DNA of 38,052 nt from a virus: IMG/VR virus record IMGVR_UViG_3300048586_000277, positions 1-38,052 of that record. The stretch is one strand, 5' to 3'. The notes under the pieces were generated by a model. The model made no database searches. It saw nothing but the letters and a program-made list of their open reading frames with translations, and was not told the origin of the DNA. This document shows positions 5,774 to 14,343 of the stretch, in pieces; the first letter of the stretch is position 1, and every line of letters starts with the position of its first letter. Both the position numbers and the translations under genes were made by a program.

Positions 5774-8352
5774 TATGCCGCCTCTTCTGCTATCAGCCGC
5801 AGCTGGGAAACCGCCGGGGTGAACCCGGCATCATTGGAAACCAGGACAGCGCGCGCCTGCACGCCCCAGGCTTGGACTTCCGTGTTTTCCACCCGTCCCC
5901 AGTCGCTCCAGACGGGCGAGCCTGATGGGTTCGTCTGGGTCGTTCTGAACTCGACACGGCAATCGACCTCGCCGCCGCCGATCCCATCGAAGTTGATCCA
6001 GCTGTCCACATCGCCCGGGCGGGTATCGACATTGTCCAGAACCCCGATCACCGACAGGTCGATGACGCTGCGCAACCTTGCGCGCTTGACCGAACCGAAG
6101 TTCATTCCCGTGGCAAACGCGTAGAGACCTTCCGGGGCAATACCCCCAAGCGCATCCACGTTGGCGATGGCATCGAAGCTGGCTTCGGCGTCCACATTGC
6201 CGGTCGTGTTCAGGCGCAGCGTACCGCTGTCGAGGATCGTGTCGGTCTTTGTCCCCGTGAAGGTCGCATCTTCCTGCAGGGTGGTCAGCGGCGAGAACGG
6301 GATCACCTGCACCCCGGTCGCGCTGATCATGGCCACCGGGCCTTGCAGGCCGCTCGAATCCACGGCGCGCAGCAAGTAGGCGCCCGGCTTTAGCGGCAGC
6401 GCCGCCAGCGCCGTTCCCCCTGGCACCGCCTCCATGCTGACACTGTTCAGCCAGGTCGGCGTGACTGCGGCGGAATGGCGGATCACGATCTGGCCGCCCA
6501 GACGCACGTCCAGGTCTTCCGACAACTGCCATTTCAGGATGGCCAGCCCGCCGGCAGATTGCAGCGTCAGCCCCGTCAATGCAGCGGGCGCGGCCCCCAG
6601 CCCGAAAATCTCTCGCGATGTCTCCGCCCAGATCGACGGCACCCCAAGCCGTGTCAGCGCCCTTACCCGCCAGCTCCACATGCCCGTGGCGATGTCGAGC
6701 ATCTCGATCGTCAGATCAGGCGTCTTGCCCACGACCTGCCAGGCTCCGGTGCCCTGCCGAACCTGCACCTCATACTCTTCGGCATAGGGCGAGCTCGAGG
6801 CCGGCCAGGTGACTGTCACCTTGGCCCGCACGGCCGAGCGGGTCTCATACAGCTCTTCCGTGACCGTCGGCGTGCCGGGCGCCTCGATATCGAACGGGCT
6901 GGGCAGCGCCGTCCGGGGCGCCGCCGCATACACCTGAAACTCGCTGGCCGACCAGTCCCAGATCAGGGGCGAGGTTTCCCGCAGGGTCAGCGTCGGCTGG
7001 ATCGTGTCGCCGATCGCCATCGACATGCCCCTGACCTCGAACGCCTTGCCCGCGAACCCCCAGCGCGCATAGTCCAGCGCAACCGTGTCCATTGTGGCCA
7101 GGCGCCAGGTCGACAACTTGCCGGCCATGGTCACCGTGAACTGCCGCCGCTGGCGTTCCAGATGGATTTTCGCCAGCCGCTGCGCCATCGAGGCGCTGAT
7201 CGTGTAGGGCAGGACGATGTCGGTCCAGACCCGCTCGCCCTTGTCCTCGGCCAGATAGACCGATGAGGCATAAGCCGGGAAGTCGTCCACCGCCCAGTCG
7301 TTCTCCGGGCTGATGAAGGTGCCCCGCACCCCGTTGAAGTTCTGCGCCCGGCTGATCCGGGTCGACAGCGTCAGCCCCCCTTCCATCACATCATCGGCGG
7401 TCAGTGTCGTCGTCGGCGCGCGCCACGCTCCGGCATAAGTGCGCCACTGCCCCGCCTGGTAGACGACCTCGCCGGCCATGGCGGTCAGCAGGTCCTCTAT
7501 GATCGACTTCGGGTCCATCGCCAGATCGACGACGCCATTGCAGTTGTAGCGAGGTTCGGTCCCGCCGCCGACGCGCAACACCACTTCGTCGCAGACATTG
7601 GCCGCCGCCATCAGCTCCGCCGTGGCCAGGCCGTCCGCCGCGCCGATCGCAGCGTTCAAGCCATAGAGCGGGTGCGCCATGTAATGCGCGAGGCACAGCG
7701 CCGGATTCTCCGAATAGCCGGTCGAGCCCGTGCGCGGGTCGTAGATTTCGTCGCAGCCCTCGACATCGACGGCGACATTCGGGATGCCCGAGGGGTAGAT
7801 TTCCGTGTTGAAGTTGAAGGCGATGGCGATGGCGGCACAGCCGACCAGACGGTGGCTATCCGTCCATTGACCAGCCGAGATCGACCGCAGGTAAGGAAAC
7901 GGGGCATTCGTGCCCACCCCAAAGTGCTTTTCCAGGCTGATGTTTCCGGCAAACCGGGCGGTAGGGTTCCCCGCCGCGTCGAAAGCCAGCTCGCCGTTCA
8001 GATACACCGCCCCTATCGACCTGATCCGGTGCCCGGCCAGGGCGACCACCATGTGCAGCTCGTTGTTCGGCCGATCCGAATTCGGGGCCGTGCGCGTCGT
8101 CATGAACACGATGGTTCCGCCAACTCGCGCCCGCCCGAAGATCATGCGTCGCGGGGCTGCAGGCTCGCGCACGGACACCGCACGACCTTGGATCGTCGTC
8201 TCCGCCCCGCCCCCACGGTTCATCAGCGCCGAAGACGCGGCCGACAGCAGCAGTGAGCCGCCCAGCTGCAGTGCGAAGGAGCCGATGGCCGTCGCGCCAA
8301 TCGCCCCTATGGCCCCTGTGATCGCGCCCACCACGGGGGCAAGAAACGGCAT
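5773..8352 (-). CDS. Central tail/host specificity protein (J-like)
   Basis: The 859-residue protein begins with a Gly/Ala-rich hydrophobic region (residues about 5-45). The recurrent tail-tip segment REPAAPRRMIFGRARVGGT follows. The middle holds baseplate-hub domains (SRAQNFNGVRGTFISPENDW, then ASSVYLAEDKGERVW). Around residues 500-590 is a fibronectin III-like domain, and the C terminus is a further beta domain. This layout matches the lambda J/gp15-type central fibre that closes the tail tube and contacts the host. It lies between the NlpC/P60-like gene and the fibre gene, the usual place. Confidence 0.85.
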   Translation of the reverse strand: MPFLAPVVGAITGAIGAIGATAIGSFALQLGGSLLLSAASSALMNRGGGAETTIQGRAVSVREPAAPRRMIFGRARVGGTIVFMTTRTAPNSDRPNNELHMVVALAGHRIRSIGAVYLNGELAFDAAGNPTARFAGNISLEKHFGVGTNAPFPYLRSISAGQWTDSHRLVGCAAIAIAFNFNTEIYPSGIPNVAVDVEGCDEIYDPRTGSTGYSENPALCLAHYMAHPLYGLNAAIGAADGLATAELMAAANVCDEVVLRVGGGTEPRYNCNGVVDLAMDPKSIIEDLLTAMAGEVVYQAGQWRTYAGAWRAPTTTLTADDVMEGGLTLSTRISRAQNFNGVRGTFISPENDWAVDDFPAYASSVYLAEDKGERVWTDIVLPYTISASMAQRLAKIHLERQRRQFTVTMAGKLSTWRLATMDTVALDYARWGFAGKAFEVRGMSMAIGDTIQPTLTLRETSPLIWDWSASEFQVYAAAPRTALPSPFDIEAPGTPTVTEELYETRSAVRAKVTVTWPASSSPYAEEYEVQVRQGTGAWQVVGKTPDLTIEMLDIATGMWSWRVRALTRLGVPSIWAETSREIFGLGAAPAALTGLTLQSAGGLAILKWQLSEDLDVRLGGQIVIRHSAAVTPTWLNSVSMEAVPGGTALAALPLKPGAYLLRAVDSSGLQGPVAMISATGVQVIPFSPLTTLQEDATFTGTKTDTILDSGTLRLNTTGNVDAEASFDAIANVDALGGIAPEGLYAFATGMNFGSVKRARLRSVIDLSVIGVLDNVDTRPGDVDSWINFDGIGGGEVDCRVEFRTTQTNPSGSPVWSDWGRVENTEVQAWGVQARAVLVSNDAGFTPAVSQLRLIAEEAA

Positions 8353-8355
8353 GTC

Positions 8356-8751
8356 TCAGACCCTCCAGGCCAGTTCGGTTTCGGTGATGGGCCGGAAGGT
8401 CAGCCCCTCCGGTGCAAGAAAGGCGCAGTCCGCGCCCAGGCAGATGCCGACCGCCCCGGCCAGCAGAACGATGTCGCCCCGCTGCGCCAGACGCGGCGAG
8501 GCCAGCGGAGCACCCATGATCGACCGCGCCAGGTCTTCGGTCGTCTGACAACCCAGCCGCCGCAGCATCCGCACCGACCCTACAGCGGTCCGATACCGGC
8601 CGCGCCAGGCGGCGGCGGCATCCAGCCCTGTCAGGGCCTGTCGGACATCAAAGGCCCAGGTCGCGCAATCATGCACTCCCCAGGCAAAGGGGCGCGACTG
8701 CGCGGCCGCCACCGCCTCGGCCAGCCGCACCTCCCACCCCTCGATCCGCAT
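8356..8751 (-). CDS. DUF6950/NlpC-P60-like tail protein
   Basis: The start at MRIEGWEVRLAEAV overlaps the preceding stop as ATGA. The longer frame upstream is a shadow of that gene. The 131-residue product has FAWGVHDCATWAFDV, where the Cys in HDC matches the nucleophile of NlpC/P60-type hydrolases, and RLAQRGDIVLL further on, also typical. The DUF6950 family is encoded beside phage tail hubs and is thought to be a peptidase-like tail component, possibly cutting peptidoglycan during DNA entry. Catalysis is not proven by the sequence alone. Confidence 0.7.
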   Translation of the reverse strand: MRIEGWEVRLAEAVAAAQSRPFAWGVHDCATWAFDVRQALTGLDAAAAWRGRYRTAVGSVRMLRRLGCQTTEDLARSIMGAPLASPRLAQRGDIVLLAGAVGICLGADCAFLAPEGLTFRPITETELAWRV

Positions 8752-9518
8752 CACTTGCCCTGCGGGTTGTTGTGGTTCTTTATGGCGAGCTGCTGGAAGT
8801 AGGACTTTTTCTGCACGCCATGCGGATTGACCTTCACAGTCCCGAATCCACCGGAACCATCTGCATGCGGGTTTCTCCCGCCGCTGTTGTTGTTTGGCGC
8901 CTTGCTTGACGGTGCAGCGACAACCTTCGGTCTCGGGCTGATCGCCGCGCCCACCGGGCTCGCCTGCCCCCAGATGATTTCCTTGTCCTGCAGCGCAGCC
9001 ACATACTCGAAGCCCCGGTCGCCCGCGAAAATCTGCTGCTGGCTTTCGTGCGTGTAGCGCCATTCGCGCGGGCGGTTCAGGTCGATGAGCCGGCCCTCAT
9101 AGCTGACATCGATGATGCAGGTCTCCGCGTCATCGGTGATCGTCGGCACATCCATCCTGCCGCTGGCAGCCAGCACCGGATCGACGACCAACGCGCCCGC
9201 ACCGTCCAGCAACCCGATCCAGATGCGCCCCTGGTCGCCCTGCATCACATCGGCGATCACCGCTGACACCAGATCGGTCGGAATGCCCGACAGCGACACC
9301 GTGAACCCGGCAGCCACAATATCCGTCGGCTCATCGATCTCCGAAAGCGACAAGAGCGTACCCGCCCCGGTCCAGGTCTGCCCGCCCCAGACGATCGACC
9401 CTAGCCCTGACCAAAGCCGCAACGTGCCAGCGCCAAAGACGCCCTCGAAGAAGATCACCGGTCGGGTGACCTGCGACTGCAGCGCCGTCAGAAAGGCCGT
9501 CGATGCTCCCCGGCTCAT
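8751..9518 (-). CDS. Phage tail hub-region protein
   Basis: The 255-residue protein begins MSRGASTAFLTALQSQVTRP and has a beta-rich body (LRLWSGLGSIVWGGQTWTGAG, then LSEIDEPTDIVAAGFTVSL). A conserved stretch DLNRPREWRYTHESQQ follows. The C-terminal 60 residues are Asn/Gly/Ser-rich and probably disordered (SSKAPNNNSGGRN). It resembles baseplate hub proteins that precede the NlpC/P60 gene in gene-transfer-agent-like tail modules. It overlaps both neighbours by 4 bp, which indicates strict coupling. Confidence 0.7.
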   Translation of the reverse strand: MSRGASTAFLTALQSQVTRPVIFFEGVFGAGTLRLWSGLGSIVWGGQTWTGAGTLLSLSEIDEPTDIVAAGFTVSLSGIPTDLVSAVIADVMQGDQGRIWIGLLDGAGALVVDPVLAASGRMDVPTITDDAETCIIDVSYEGRLIDLNRPREWRYTHESQQQIFAGDRGFEYVAALQDKEIIWGQASPVGAAISPRPKVVAAPSSKAPNNNSGGRNPHADGSGGFGTVKVNPHGVQKKSYFQQLAIKNHNNPQGK

Positions 9519-10099
9519 ATCGCCTCACGCGCCGAGAGGCTGAAGCGATAGAGGTCCGCCAGCCCGATCTGCGCAGGAATCGGGCCGGTCGGGCGCAGCA
9601 GCACGCCTGGGTTGACCACGTTCAGCGCAGCATTGTCCGCCGGACTTGACCGCAGCGCGGGGACGAACTGCAACGTCGCATTGCCGCCGGAGGGGACTAC
9701 GTCGGCGGTCAGCTGGTAGAGGCGCAAGGATGATCCGGCTCCAAGGCTGAAGAAGTCCCCGGCCTGCATCCGTCGAGTGCCCCACCCATCGGTGACCAGG
9801 CTGTTGCCGGTCTGGTTTGCGCCGTTCACAAGTGGTGCGCCAAGGGCTGGCGGATTCTCTATGAACGGGTCACGGAACGTGAAGGTTCCTGCCATTCCCC
9901 GCAGGCCGGCGAAAAACGCCGACAAGCGCCGGCCATCGGCATCCTGCAAGGTTGCAAACTCGATCTCGTACTCCCACCAACTGCCACCCCAGTCCTGCAC
10001 CTGCTGGGTGCCCGTGAAGGGCGAGGTTTGCACGGCCACGGCCGACCGCAGAACCCGCGAAACACCCGTCACGCGGCTGATGGGAAGCTCTGCCGTCAT
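9515..10099 (-). CDS. Distal tail-like protein
   Basis: The 194-residue protein sits between the tape measure and the hub protein, the position of the distal tail (Dit/gp12-like) protein in GTA-type tails. It carries DWGGSWWEYEIEFATLQDA and GTFTFRDPFIENPP, motifs seen in phage proteins of this slot. It is mostly beta with no transmembrane segment. Its start is separated from the tape measure stop by TGATG-type coupling at 10099. The precise ring function is inferred from order and not from a recognised catalytic or binding motif. Confidence 0.65.
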   Translation of the reverse strand: MTAELPISRVTGVSRVLRSAVAVQTSPFTGTQQVQDWGGSWWEYEIEFATLQDADGRRLSAFFAGLRGMAGTFTFRDPFIENPPALGAPLVNGANQTGNSLVTDGWGTRRMQAGDFFSLGAGSSLRLYQLTADVVPSGGNATLQFVPALRSSPADNAALNVVNPGVLLRPTGPIPAQIGLADLYRFSLSAREAI

Positions 10100-12057
10100 C
10101 AGTACCCCCTCGCCGCTGCGCCGCGCGATGCCGCCACCGCCTGCCGCACAATGCCCGGGGCACTTTCCTGCAGTGCACGCACAATCATGTCGGCGGTGCC
10201 TTCGCTGGCATAGCGGGCGTCCACCTGGATTGTCAGCCCACCACCACCGGCGCCCTTGGCTAAGACGCCAAGCTTCCCGCCGATCCGGGTCAGCGGCATG
10301 ATGGCCTCGGGCCCCGCTTCACCCATAAGGCCAGCACCTTTGGCCATCGGGAACACGGTCGGTGACGATACGATGCCGCCGGTCGCAAAGGCCGTGACCC
10401 GTCCGCCAGAAAATGCCGCGCCATTGGCAAAGCCAAGCATCCCGGCCAAAGAACCGAAGATCTTGCCGTCCCCTATGAGGGATTTGAAGGCGCTGTTCGC
10501 CAACATCTTTGCCAGATCGCCCAACAGCGCCCCGATGGCCTCTTGCGCCGATCCGGCACCCGTCACGAGCGCGGAAAACGCTGTGCCGAAGCTGCTTTCC
10601 AAGGCCTTTGCCGCACTCGCAGTATCGTCGATCTCGCCCTTTAGCAAAGCAACGGCGCGGTTGAACGTGTCCGTGTCGATAGCCCCGGCACTGTGAAGGG
10701 TATTGATCTTCTCCATTTCGAGGGCATACCGCTCTGCCGCCGTGCGGGTCTCTTCGAACACCCGCGCAGCTTCGCGTTGCTGGTCGGACAGCCCACCACC
10801 TCCACCGCCACCGGACGCGGCTTTGGTCCGCTTGTTGTAAGCTTCCATCCACGTGTCGGTGCGATACTCGCTGACACTGCGCCGCTCGTCCCGCTGCTGG
10901 CCGCGCTCATCATCGCCGTTGCGCATGCTCGCCCCAGGCATGGTGGCCAGCCTGCGAGCCTGCCCCATTGCGCCAACCGCATCCCAGGCATTTCTGGCAG
11001 CGTCCGCGATGGAATTTGCCATGCCCGCCGCAGAGACACCCGCTGCATCGAAGTATCCGGCCATAGCAGAAGCGGCGTCGTTCAAAGCCAAGGCCACAGT
11101 GACTGCCGTTTCCAACGGCCCGGAAATGTGATTGACGCTTGCCGCCACTTCATCGACCCGGTTTTTCAGCTCGCGGGTTACGGCCTCGGCATCAATGATT
11201 GAGAAGGCAAAGTCGCGCTGCGCCGTCGTCATCTGCCCGATTGGCCCGACCATTTCGACAAATCGCGTCCTGATCGCCTCAAGAATGGCCAGTTGGTCGT
11301 CTAGCGATTGCGCCTGCCCGAGTGCCGTAAGGCTGTTTGCCAGCTCGCGCGAAGCTTTGGTGCCAAGGCCGAGACCATTTGCAAGGTCCTCGGCACGCGA
11401 CACATTTAGCCAGGCGTTGCCATTATAGAGCGCCGTCAGTTGCTCATTCAGCGCCTTTGCCGAATCCGCCAACTGGCGCAGCCCCACCTGCTTCTGCGCC
11501 TCCACTAGGGACAGCACCTGCGGCGTCAACGTACCGTAGCGCTCTTTCAGACCGTCGAGGTCACCCTGTGCGATCTTGGCAAGGTCGCTGGTCTTGGTCA
11601 GCGCATCATTGACCCCTTCCAGCGCCTTTTCCAAGGTCATGGCATTGTCGCCCAAACCGAGAACAGCCGTGGCGAGCGTCGGCACAATGGCGGCAGCGGT
11701 GCCAGCGAGAACCCCGAACAGACCGAATCCGCTGAGAAGCTGCGGCAGTTGCTGCGCTGCCGCGCGACTGACATCGGTGCCGGCCGCGATCTGCGCAAAG
11801 AAGTCCTGCGCCTGATAGGCCGCGTTCTGCAGCCCGCCGGCCGTGCCTTGAGAGGATCGCTGCAACCGCTGGAACACAGTCGCCATCCGGCCGCCTGCCG
11901 CATCGACGCGGGCGCCGGTGGTAGCCACGGTCTTGCTGACCGCACCCAGCTTTGCCTCCATGGCGGCCATGCTGCGCTGCGCTTGGGCAACACCGCGCTG
12001 GAACGCGGCTGCCTCAAGCTCCAGCACACCACGCAGGCCGCCGATCTCAAGATCCAT
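10099..12057 (-). CDS. Tail tape measure protein
   Basis: The 652-residue protein is rich in Ala and long helices. Coiled-coil-prone ends flank a hydrophobic stretch at about residues 110-150 (LSGFGLFGVLAGTAAAIVP, then LATAVLGLG). This is the normal structure of a tape measure that sets tail length and is ejected into the host membrane. The C-terminal part has FATGGIVSSPTVFPMAKG and GLMGEAGPEAIMPL, a signature of lambda-like tape measure C termini. At about 0.15 nm per residue it predicts a tail near 98 nm, so the virion is a long-tailed siphovirus. It follows the chaperone frameshift pair, as usual. Confidence 0.9.
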   Translation of the reverse strand: MDLEIGGLRGVLELEAAAFQRGVAQAQRSMAAMEAKLGAVSKTVATTGARVDAAGGRMATVFQRLQRSSQGTAGGLQNAAYQAQDFFAQIAAGTDVSRAAAQQLPQLLSGFGLFGVLAGTAAAIVPTLATAVLGLGDNAMTLEKALEGVNDALTKTSDLAKIAQGDLDGLKERYGTLTPQVLSLVEAQKQVGLRQLADSAKALNEQLTALYNGNAWLNVSRAEDLANGLGLGTKASRELANSLTALGQAQSLDDQLAILEAIRTRFVEMVGPIGQMTTAQRDFAFSIIDAEAVTRELKNRVDEVAASVNHISGPLETAVTVALALNDAASAMAGYFDAAGVSAAGMANSIADAARNAWDAVGAMGQARRLATMPGASMRNGDDERGQQRDERRSVSEYRTDTWMEAYNKRTKAASGGGGGGGLSDQQREAARVFEETRTAAERYALEMEKINTLHSAGAIDTDTFNRAVALLKGEIDDTASAAKALESSFGTAFSALVTGAGSAQEAIGALLGDLAKMLANSAFKSLIGDGKIFGSLAGMLGFANGAAFSGGRVTAFATGGIVSSPTVFPMAKGAGLMGEAGPEAIMPLTRIGGKLGVLAKGAGGGGLTIQVDARYASEGTADMIVRALQESAPGIVRQAVAASRGAAARGY

Positions 12058-12394
12058 CAGACTGCCCCTCTGCGAGCCGCATCGCGTCGGCCCATGCTGA
12101 CATTGCCGCCCAGATTTCGTCGTCGGACTTGGCTTTCTGCTTCCGGTCAGGGTCCGGAAAAACCTTGTCGAACTTCGGCATCTTGTTTGGATCGTTGACC
12201 GCGAACTTCATCAGTTCGGCCAGGCTGTAGACCAACCCCTGCTGGATGCGCAGTTGCCGCCGCTCTCGGTCGACGATCCCTTTCAGGATAACCCCGGCCT
12301 CGCGGGGCGTGACATCCCAGAACTCCGATGCCGGCAGACCTGCCGACACCCATGCTTGCAGAAAAGCGGCGAGGTCTAGCCCGCCGCTTCCCCG
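12047..12394 (-). CDS. Frameshift extension of the tail assembly chaperone (T domain)
   Basis: The frame from 12394 to the stop at 12047 encodes 115 residues (RGSGGLDLAAFLQAWVSAG ... EFWDVTPREAGVILKG). These resemble the Phage_TAC_6-type tail chaperone in gene transfer agents. It has no convincing start of its own. The open frame upstream of the slip site is an Arg-rich shadow, and the stretch joins the preceding gene exactly in the -1 frame at G GGA AAC. The fused product would have 215 residues. The last 11 bp overlap the tape measure start. By analogy with lambda G/GT, the extension recruits tail tube subunits to the tape measure. Confidence 0.75.
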   Translation of the reverse strand, partial: RGSGGLDLAAFLQAWVSAGLPASEFWDVTPREAGVILKGIVDRERRQLRIQQGLVYSLAELMKFAVNDPNKMPKFDKVFPDPDRKQKAKSDDEIWAAMSAWADAMRLAEGQSDGS

Positions 12395-12693
12395 TTTCCC
12401 CCGTCCGCCTCCTGGGGCGGAAAGGCCGCCACGATTGCCCTGTTGATCAGGGTCATGACTTCGGCGCCGCCGATTTCGTCGATCAGCGCACTGGCATCGT
12501 CCAGCGTGGGCAGGTCTGCCGCGGCCCACACAAGCGCCCGAAGATGCAGAGATTGGCGCTTTCGCGCCCCCATTTCGGAAACGATGTCATCGAGCGACAG
12601 GCCTGTCCGCTCTTCCAACGCGCAGAGCGCCTTGTTGCCGAACCGGAACCTGATGTCCCGGCCGCCAACAGAGTGAATGACTTCACCCCGCAT
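12376..12693 (-). CDS. Tail assembly chaperone, short (G-like) product
   Basis: The 105-residue protein begins MRGEVIHSVGGRDIRFRFG and has ALCALEERTGLSLDDIVSEM, the pattern of GTA-family tail chaperones (Phage_TAC_11 type). Its stop lies just after the slip site, so most ribosomes make this form and some make the 215-residue fusion. It starts adjacent to the tail tube gene, overlapping its stop. The family keeps tail tube subunits soluble during assembly. The product ends in an Asp/Gly/Asn linker (EADGGNGEAAG) encoded over the slip site. Confidence 0.8.
   Translation of the reverse strand: MRGEVIHSVGGRDIRFRFGNKALCALEERTGLSLDDIVSEMGARKRQSLHLRALVWAAADLPTLDDASALIDEIGGAEVMTLINRAIVAAFPPQEADGGNGEAAG
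12394..12400 (-). other. Programmed -1 ribosomal frameshift heptamer G GGA AAC
   Basis: The heptamer lies in the correct zero-frame register (X XXY YYZ) of the chaperone gene, six codons before its TAG stop at 12376. Slipping by -1 changes GGA-AAC to GGG-AAA and continues in the open frame that reaches 12047. A purine-rich stretch with GGAGGC lies a few bases before the heptamer and could act as an internal Shine-Dalgarno stimulator. Confidence 0.75.
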
Positions 12694-13115
12694 CAGGCAT
12701 ACACCGGCTGGCCGGTGACCTTCAACGTCACGGTTGCGGTCATCTTATCCGGCATGGGCACCTTGCGCTCATACCCCGTCAGGAAGGCCAGGAATGTGAT
12801 GGTCTTGGTCGGGGTGTATTGGGCGAAGGACACGCGCCAGGTACGAGGGTTGCGCTCGAGCGAAATGCCGCGCAGCAGCACATCGTTTGTATCCCCCAAG
12901 TCCCAGATGATGTCGAACGAGGCTTCGCCGTTGTCGACAAGACCTGCGATGAACTCCCGCTGCATGTTCGGGCTCGAGGAACTGGTGACATCGATGATGT
13001 CGCGCGTCGGGCTGGGCGGGGTGAAGTCAGTCACGTAGCCGATCGTGTTGTCAGGCGTCGTGTCCGGGTGGGCATCGCTGACGGCCAGCGAAACCCCATA
13101 ACCGATGTTGGCCAT
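12693..13115 (-). CDS. Major tail tube protein
   Basis: The 140-residue protein has the pattern of siphophage tail tube subunits. The N terminus is MANIGYGVSLAVSD, then DFTPPSPTRDIIDVTSSSSP in the middle, then ASFDIIWDLGDTNDVLLRG. The C-terminal strand is ATVTLKVTGQPVY. DVTS.SSP followed by a REFIAGLVDNGE helix is typical. AGGAG lies six bases before the ATG. It lies directly upstream of the chaperone frameshift pair, the conserved order of tail modules. It polymerises into hexameric rings around the tape measure. Confidence 0.85.
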   Translation of the reverse strand: MANIGYGVSLAVSDAHPDTTPDNTIGYVTDFTPPSPTRDIIDVTSSSSPNMQREFIAGLVDNGEASFDIIWDLGDTNDVLLRGISLERNPRTWRVSFAQYTPTKTITFLAFLTGYERKVPMPDKMTATVTLKVTGQPVYA

Positions 13116-13128
13116 CTGCGTTCTCCTA

Positions 13129-13479
13129 TCAGGTGGTTAGAAGGGTGGCGACAAGGCCGGTGCCAGACGTGATGTCCACCGTGCCCTTGAGGTATTGCGC
13201 AATGCTGTCGAGCGGGATCAGCACCTGCGAGCCCGCCGCGATCGAGCCGACGGCATAGCCCGAGGCCACGTTCACCGTGCCAAGGCCCATGATGTCAGCC
13301 GTGGTCGACCCGTCACCATCGATGACGGGCGAAAGCGCGCCACCGGTCGGGTTGTGAAGGATCAGCATGTCGCCAAGCCCGGCGCGATGCGTGAAGGTGT
13401 TACCACTCGAAGTGAGGGTCGTGCGCGTTGCCGCGCGAACCCCGACGCCCTGCATCGAGGTTGCGGTAATGGCGGGCAT
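13129..13479 (-). CDS. Small beta-rich phage structural protein
   Basis: The start at MPAITATSMQGVGVRAATR gives 116 residues. The long open frame further upstream is a shadow of the neighbouring gene. The product is rich in Thr, Gly, Ser and Val with no charged helix (DMLILHNPTGGALSPVIDGDG), like small decoration or tail-surface proteins. It sits between the tail completion protein and the tail tube gene, a slot that varies among phages. No family is recognised with confidence. It is probably a virion component. Confidence 0.6.
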   Translation of the reverse strand: MPAITATSMQGVGVRAATRTTLTSSGNTFTHRAGLGDMLILHNPTGGALSPVIDGDGSTTADIMGLGTVNVASGYAVGSIAAGSQVLIPLDSIAQYLKGTVDITSGTGLVATLLTT

Positions 13480-13481
13480 TG

Positions 13482-13850
13482 TCAGGCCTCCTGATGGTGA
13501 ACAAAGAAGTCGAGCGACACGCGCCCAACCGTGGTTGCGCCCTCGGTGTCGGGCGTGAGGTCTCTTTCCGTCGTAAGGAACACCCCGAGAATGGCCCCGG
13601 ATTTCCAGCCCGACAGGGCCGCCTTGACTTGACGGGCCAGCAGCTTTGCCGCCCCGACAGTTGCTGCGTAGCAGTCGACCTGAACGCGGGGCCGGCTGTA
13701 GCCAGACGGCCCGTCCATCGTGTAGTCCACGCCGCCACTCACACGATGCAGCACGATGCGCGGCAAGGTGCTGCCTTGAGCGGACAGGCCCCAATCCGAG
13801 GGCACTCCGACCACAGATGCCATCAATCTGGCGCGCAGCAGCTCCTCCAT
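13482..13850 (-). CDS. DUF3168/tail completion protein
   Basis: The 122-residue protein begins MEELLRARLMASVVGVPSDW and contains PRIVLHRVSGG, SRPRVQVDCYAATVGAAKL and a C-terminal RVSLDFFVHHQE. These are hallmarks of the gp17/DUF3168 tail terminator family, which caps the tail tube and joins it to the head. It overlaps the HK97-gp10-like gene as TGATG. Its place after gp10 and before the tube gene agrees with this family. Confidence 0.8.
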   Translation of the reverse strand: MEELLRARLMASVVGVPSDWGLSAQGSTLPRIVLHRVSGGVDYTMDGPSGYSRPRVQVDCYAATVGAAKLLARQVKAALSGWKSGAILGVFLTTERDLTPDTEGATTVGRVSLDFFVHHQEA

Positions 13851-14320
13851 CAGCGCACCGCCTTCATGGCGCGCTTGACGCGCCTGCCGACCGTCTTGGC
13901 GATCTCCGCGCGAATGGCATCGGCCAACCGCTCAAGCACCTGCGCCTTGTTCGCATCCCACGCGGGCCGCAAAAACGGGTCAGGAGGCATCGCGCCCACA
14001 TACCTTCCGCTCTTGTGAAAGCGTGGTCCCGTGCCGAATTCCACCAGATGGGCATGCGCCCCCTGCGGCCAGGTCGGGCCCACGTACATCACCCCCACCC
14101 CATCAGGGCGCGGCCTGGCACGATACGCCCGAGGAGCGATGCCGATACTGGCCTCAAGATCGCCACTGTCGATCGGTGCAAGCGCCCGGGCGGCACTTGC
14201 GACCGGCTCAAGGGCTTGCGCCATCCCGCGCCGCTGCACATTCTTGGCGGTAGTGCGGGCCAGCAGGGCCAAGGTCTCCTGGATTTCCTTGCCCCCTGTA
14301 ACCCGTAGCTTCATGCTCAT
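13850..14320 (-). CDS. HK97 gp10-like phage protein
   Basis: The 156-residue protein contains GGKEIQETLALLARTTAKN and ALAPIDSGDLEASI. AHLVEFGTGPRFHKSGRYVG and PFLRPAWDANKA follow. The SGDL, EFGT and PFLRPA series is diagnostic of the HK97-gp10 family of head-tail or tail-completion proteins. AAGGG precedes the ATG by about 8 bases. Between this gene and the upstream head closure gene lies an opposite-strand gene, an insertion in an otherwise gap-free operon. Confidence 0.85.
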   Translation of the reverse strand: MSMKLRVTGGKEIQETLALLARTTAKNVQRRGMAQALEPVASAARALAPIDSGDLEASIGIAPRAYRARPRPDGVGVMYVGPTWPQGAHAHLVEFGTGPRFHKSGRYVGAMPPDPFLRPAWDANKAQVLERLADAIRAEIAKTVGRRVKRAMKAVR

Positions 14321-14343
14321 TCGGCACCCTTGCGGAGACTGTG

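Noticed and set aside
12395-12529. Independent start for the second chaperone frame at 12529
   Set aside because: The first 45 codons are an Arg-rich shadow of the upstream chaperone. The slip heptamer explains expression better.
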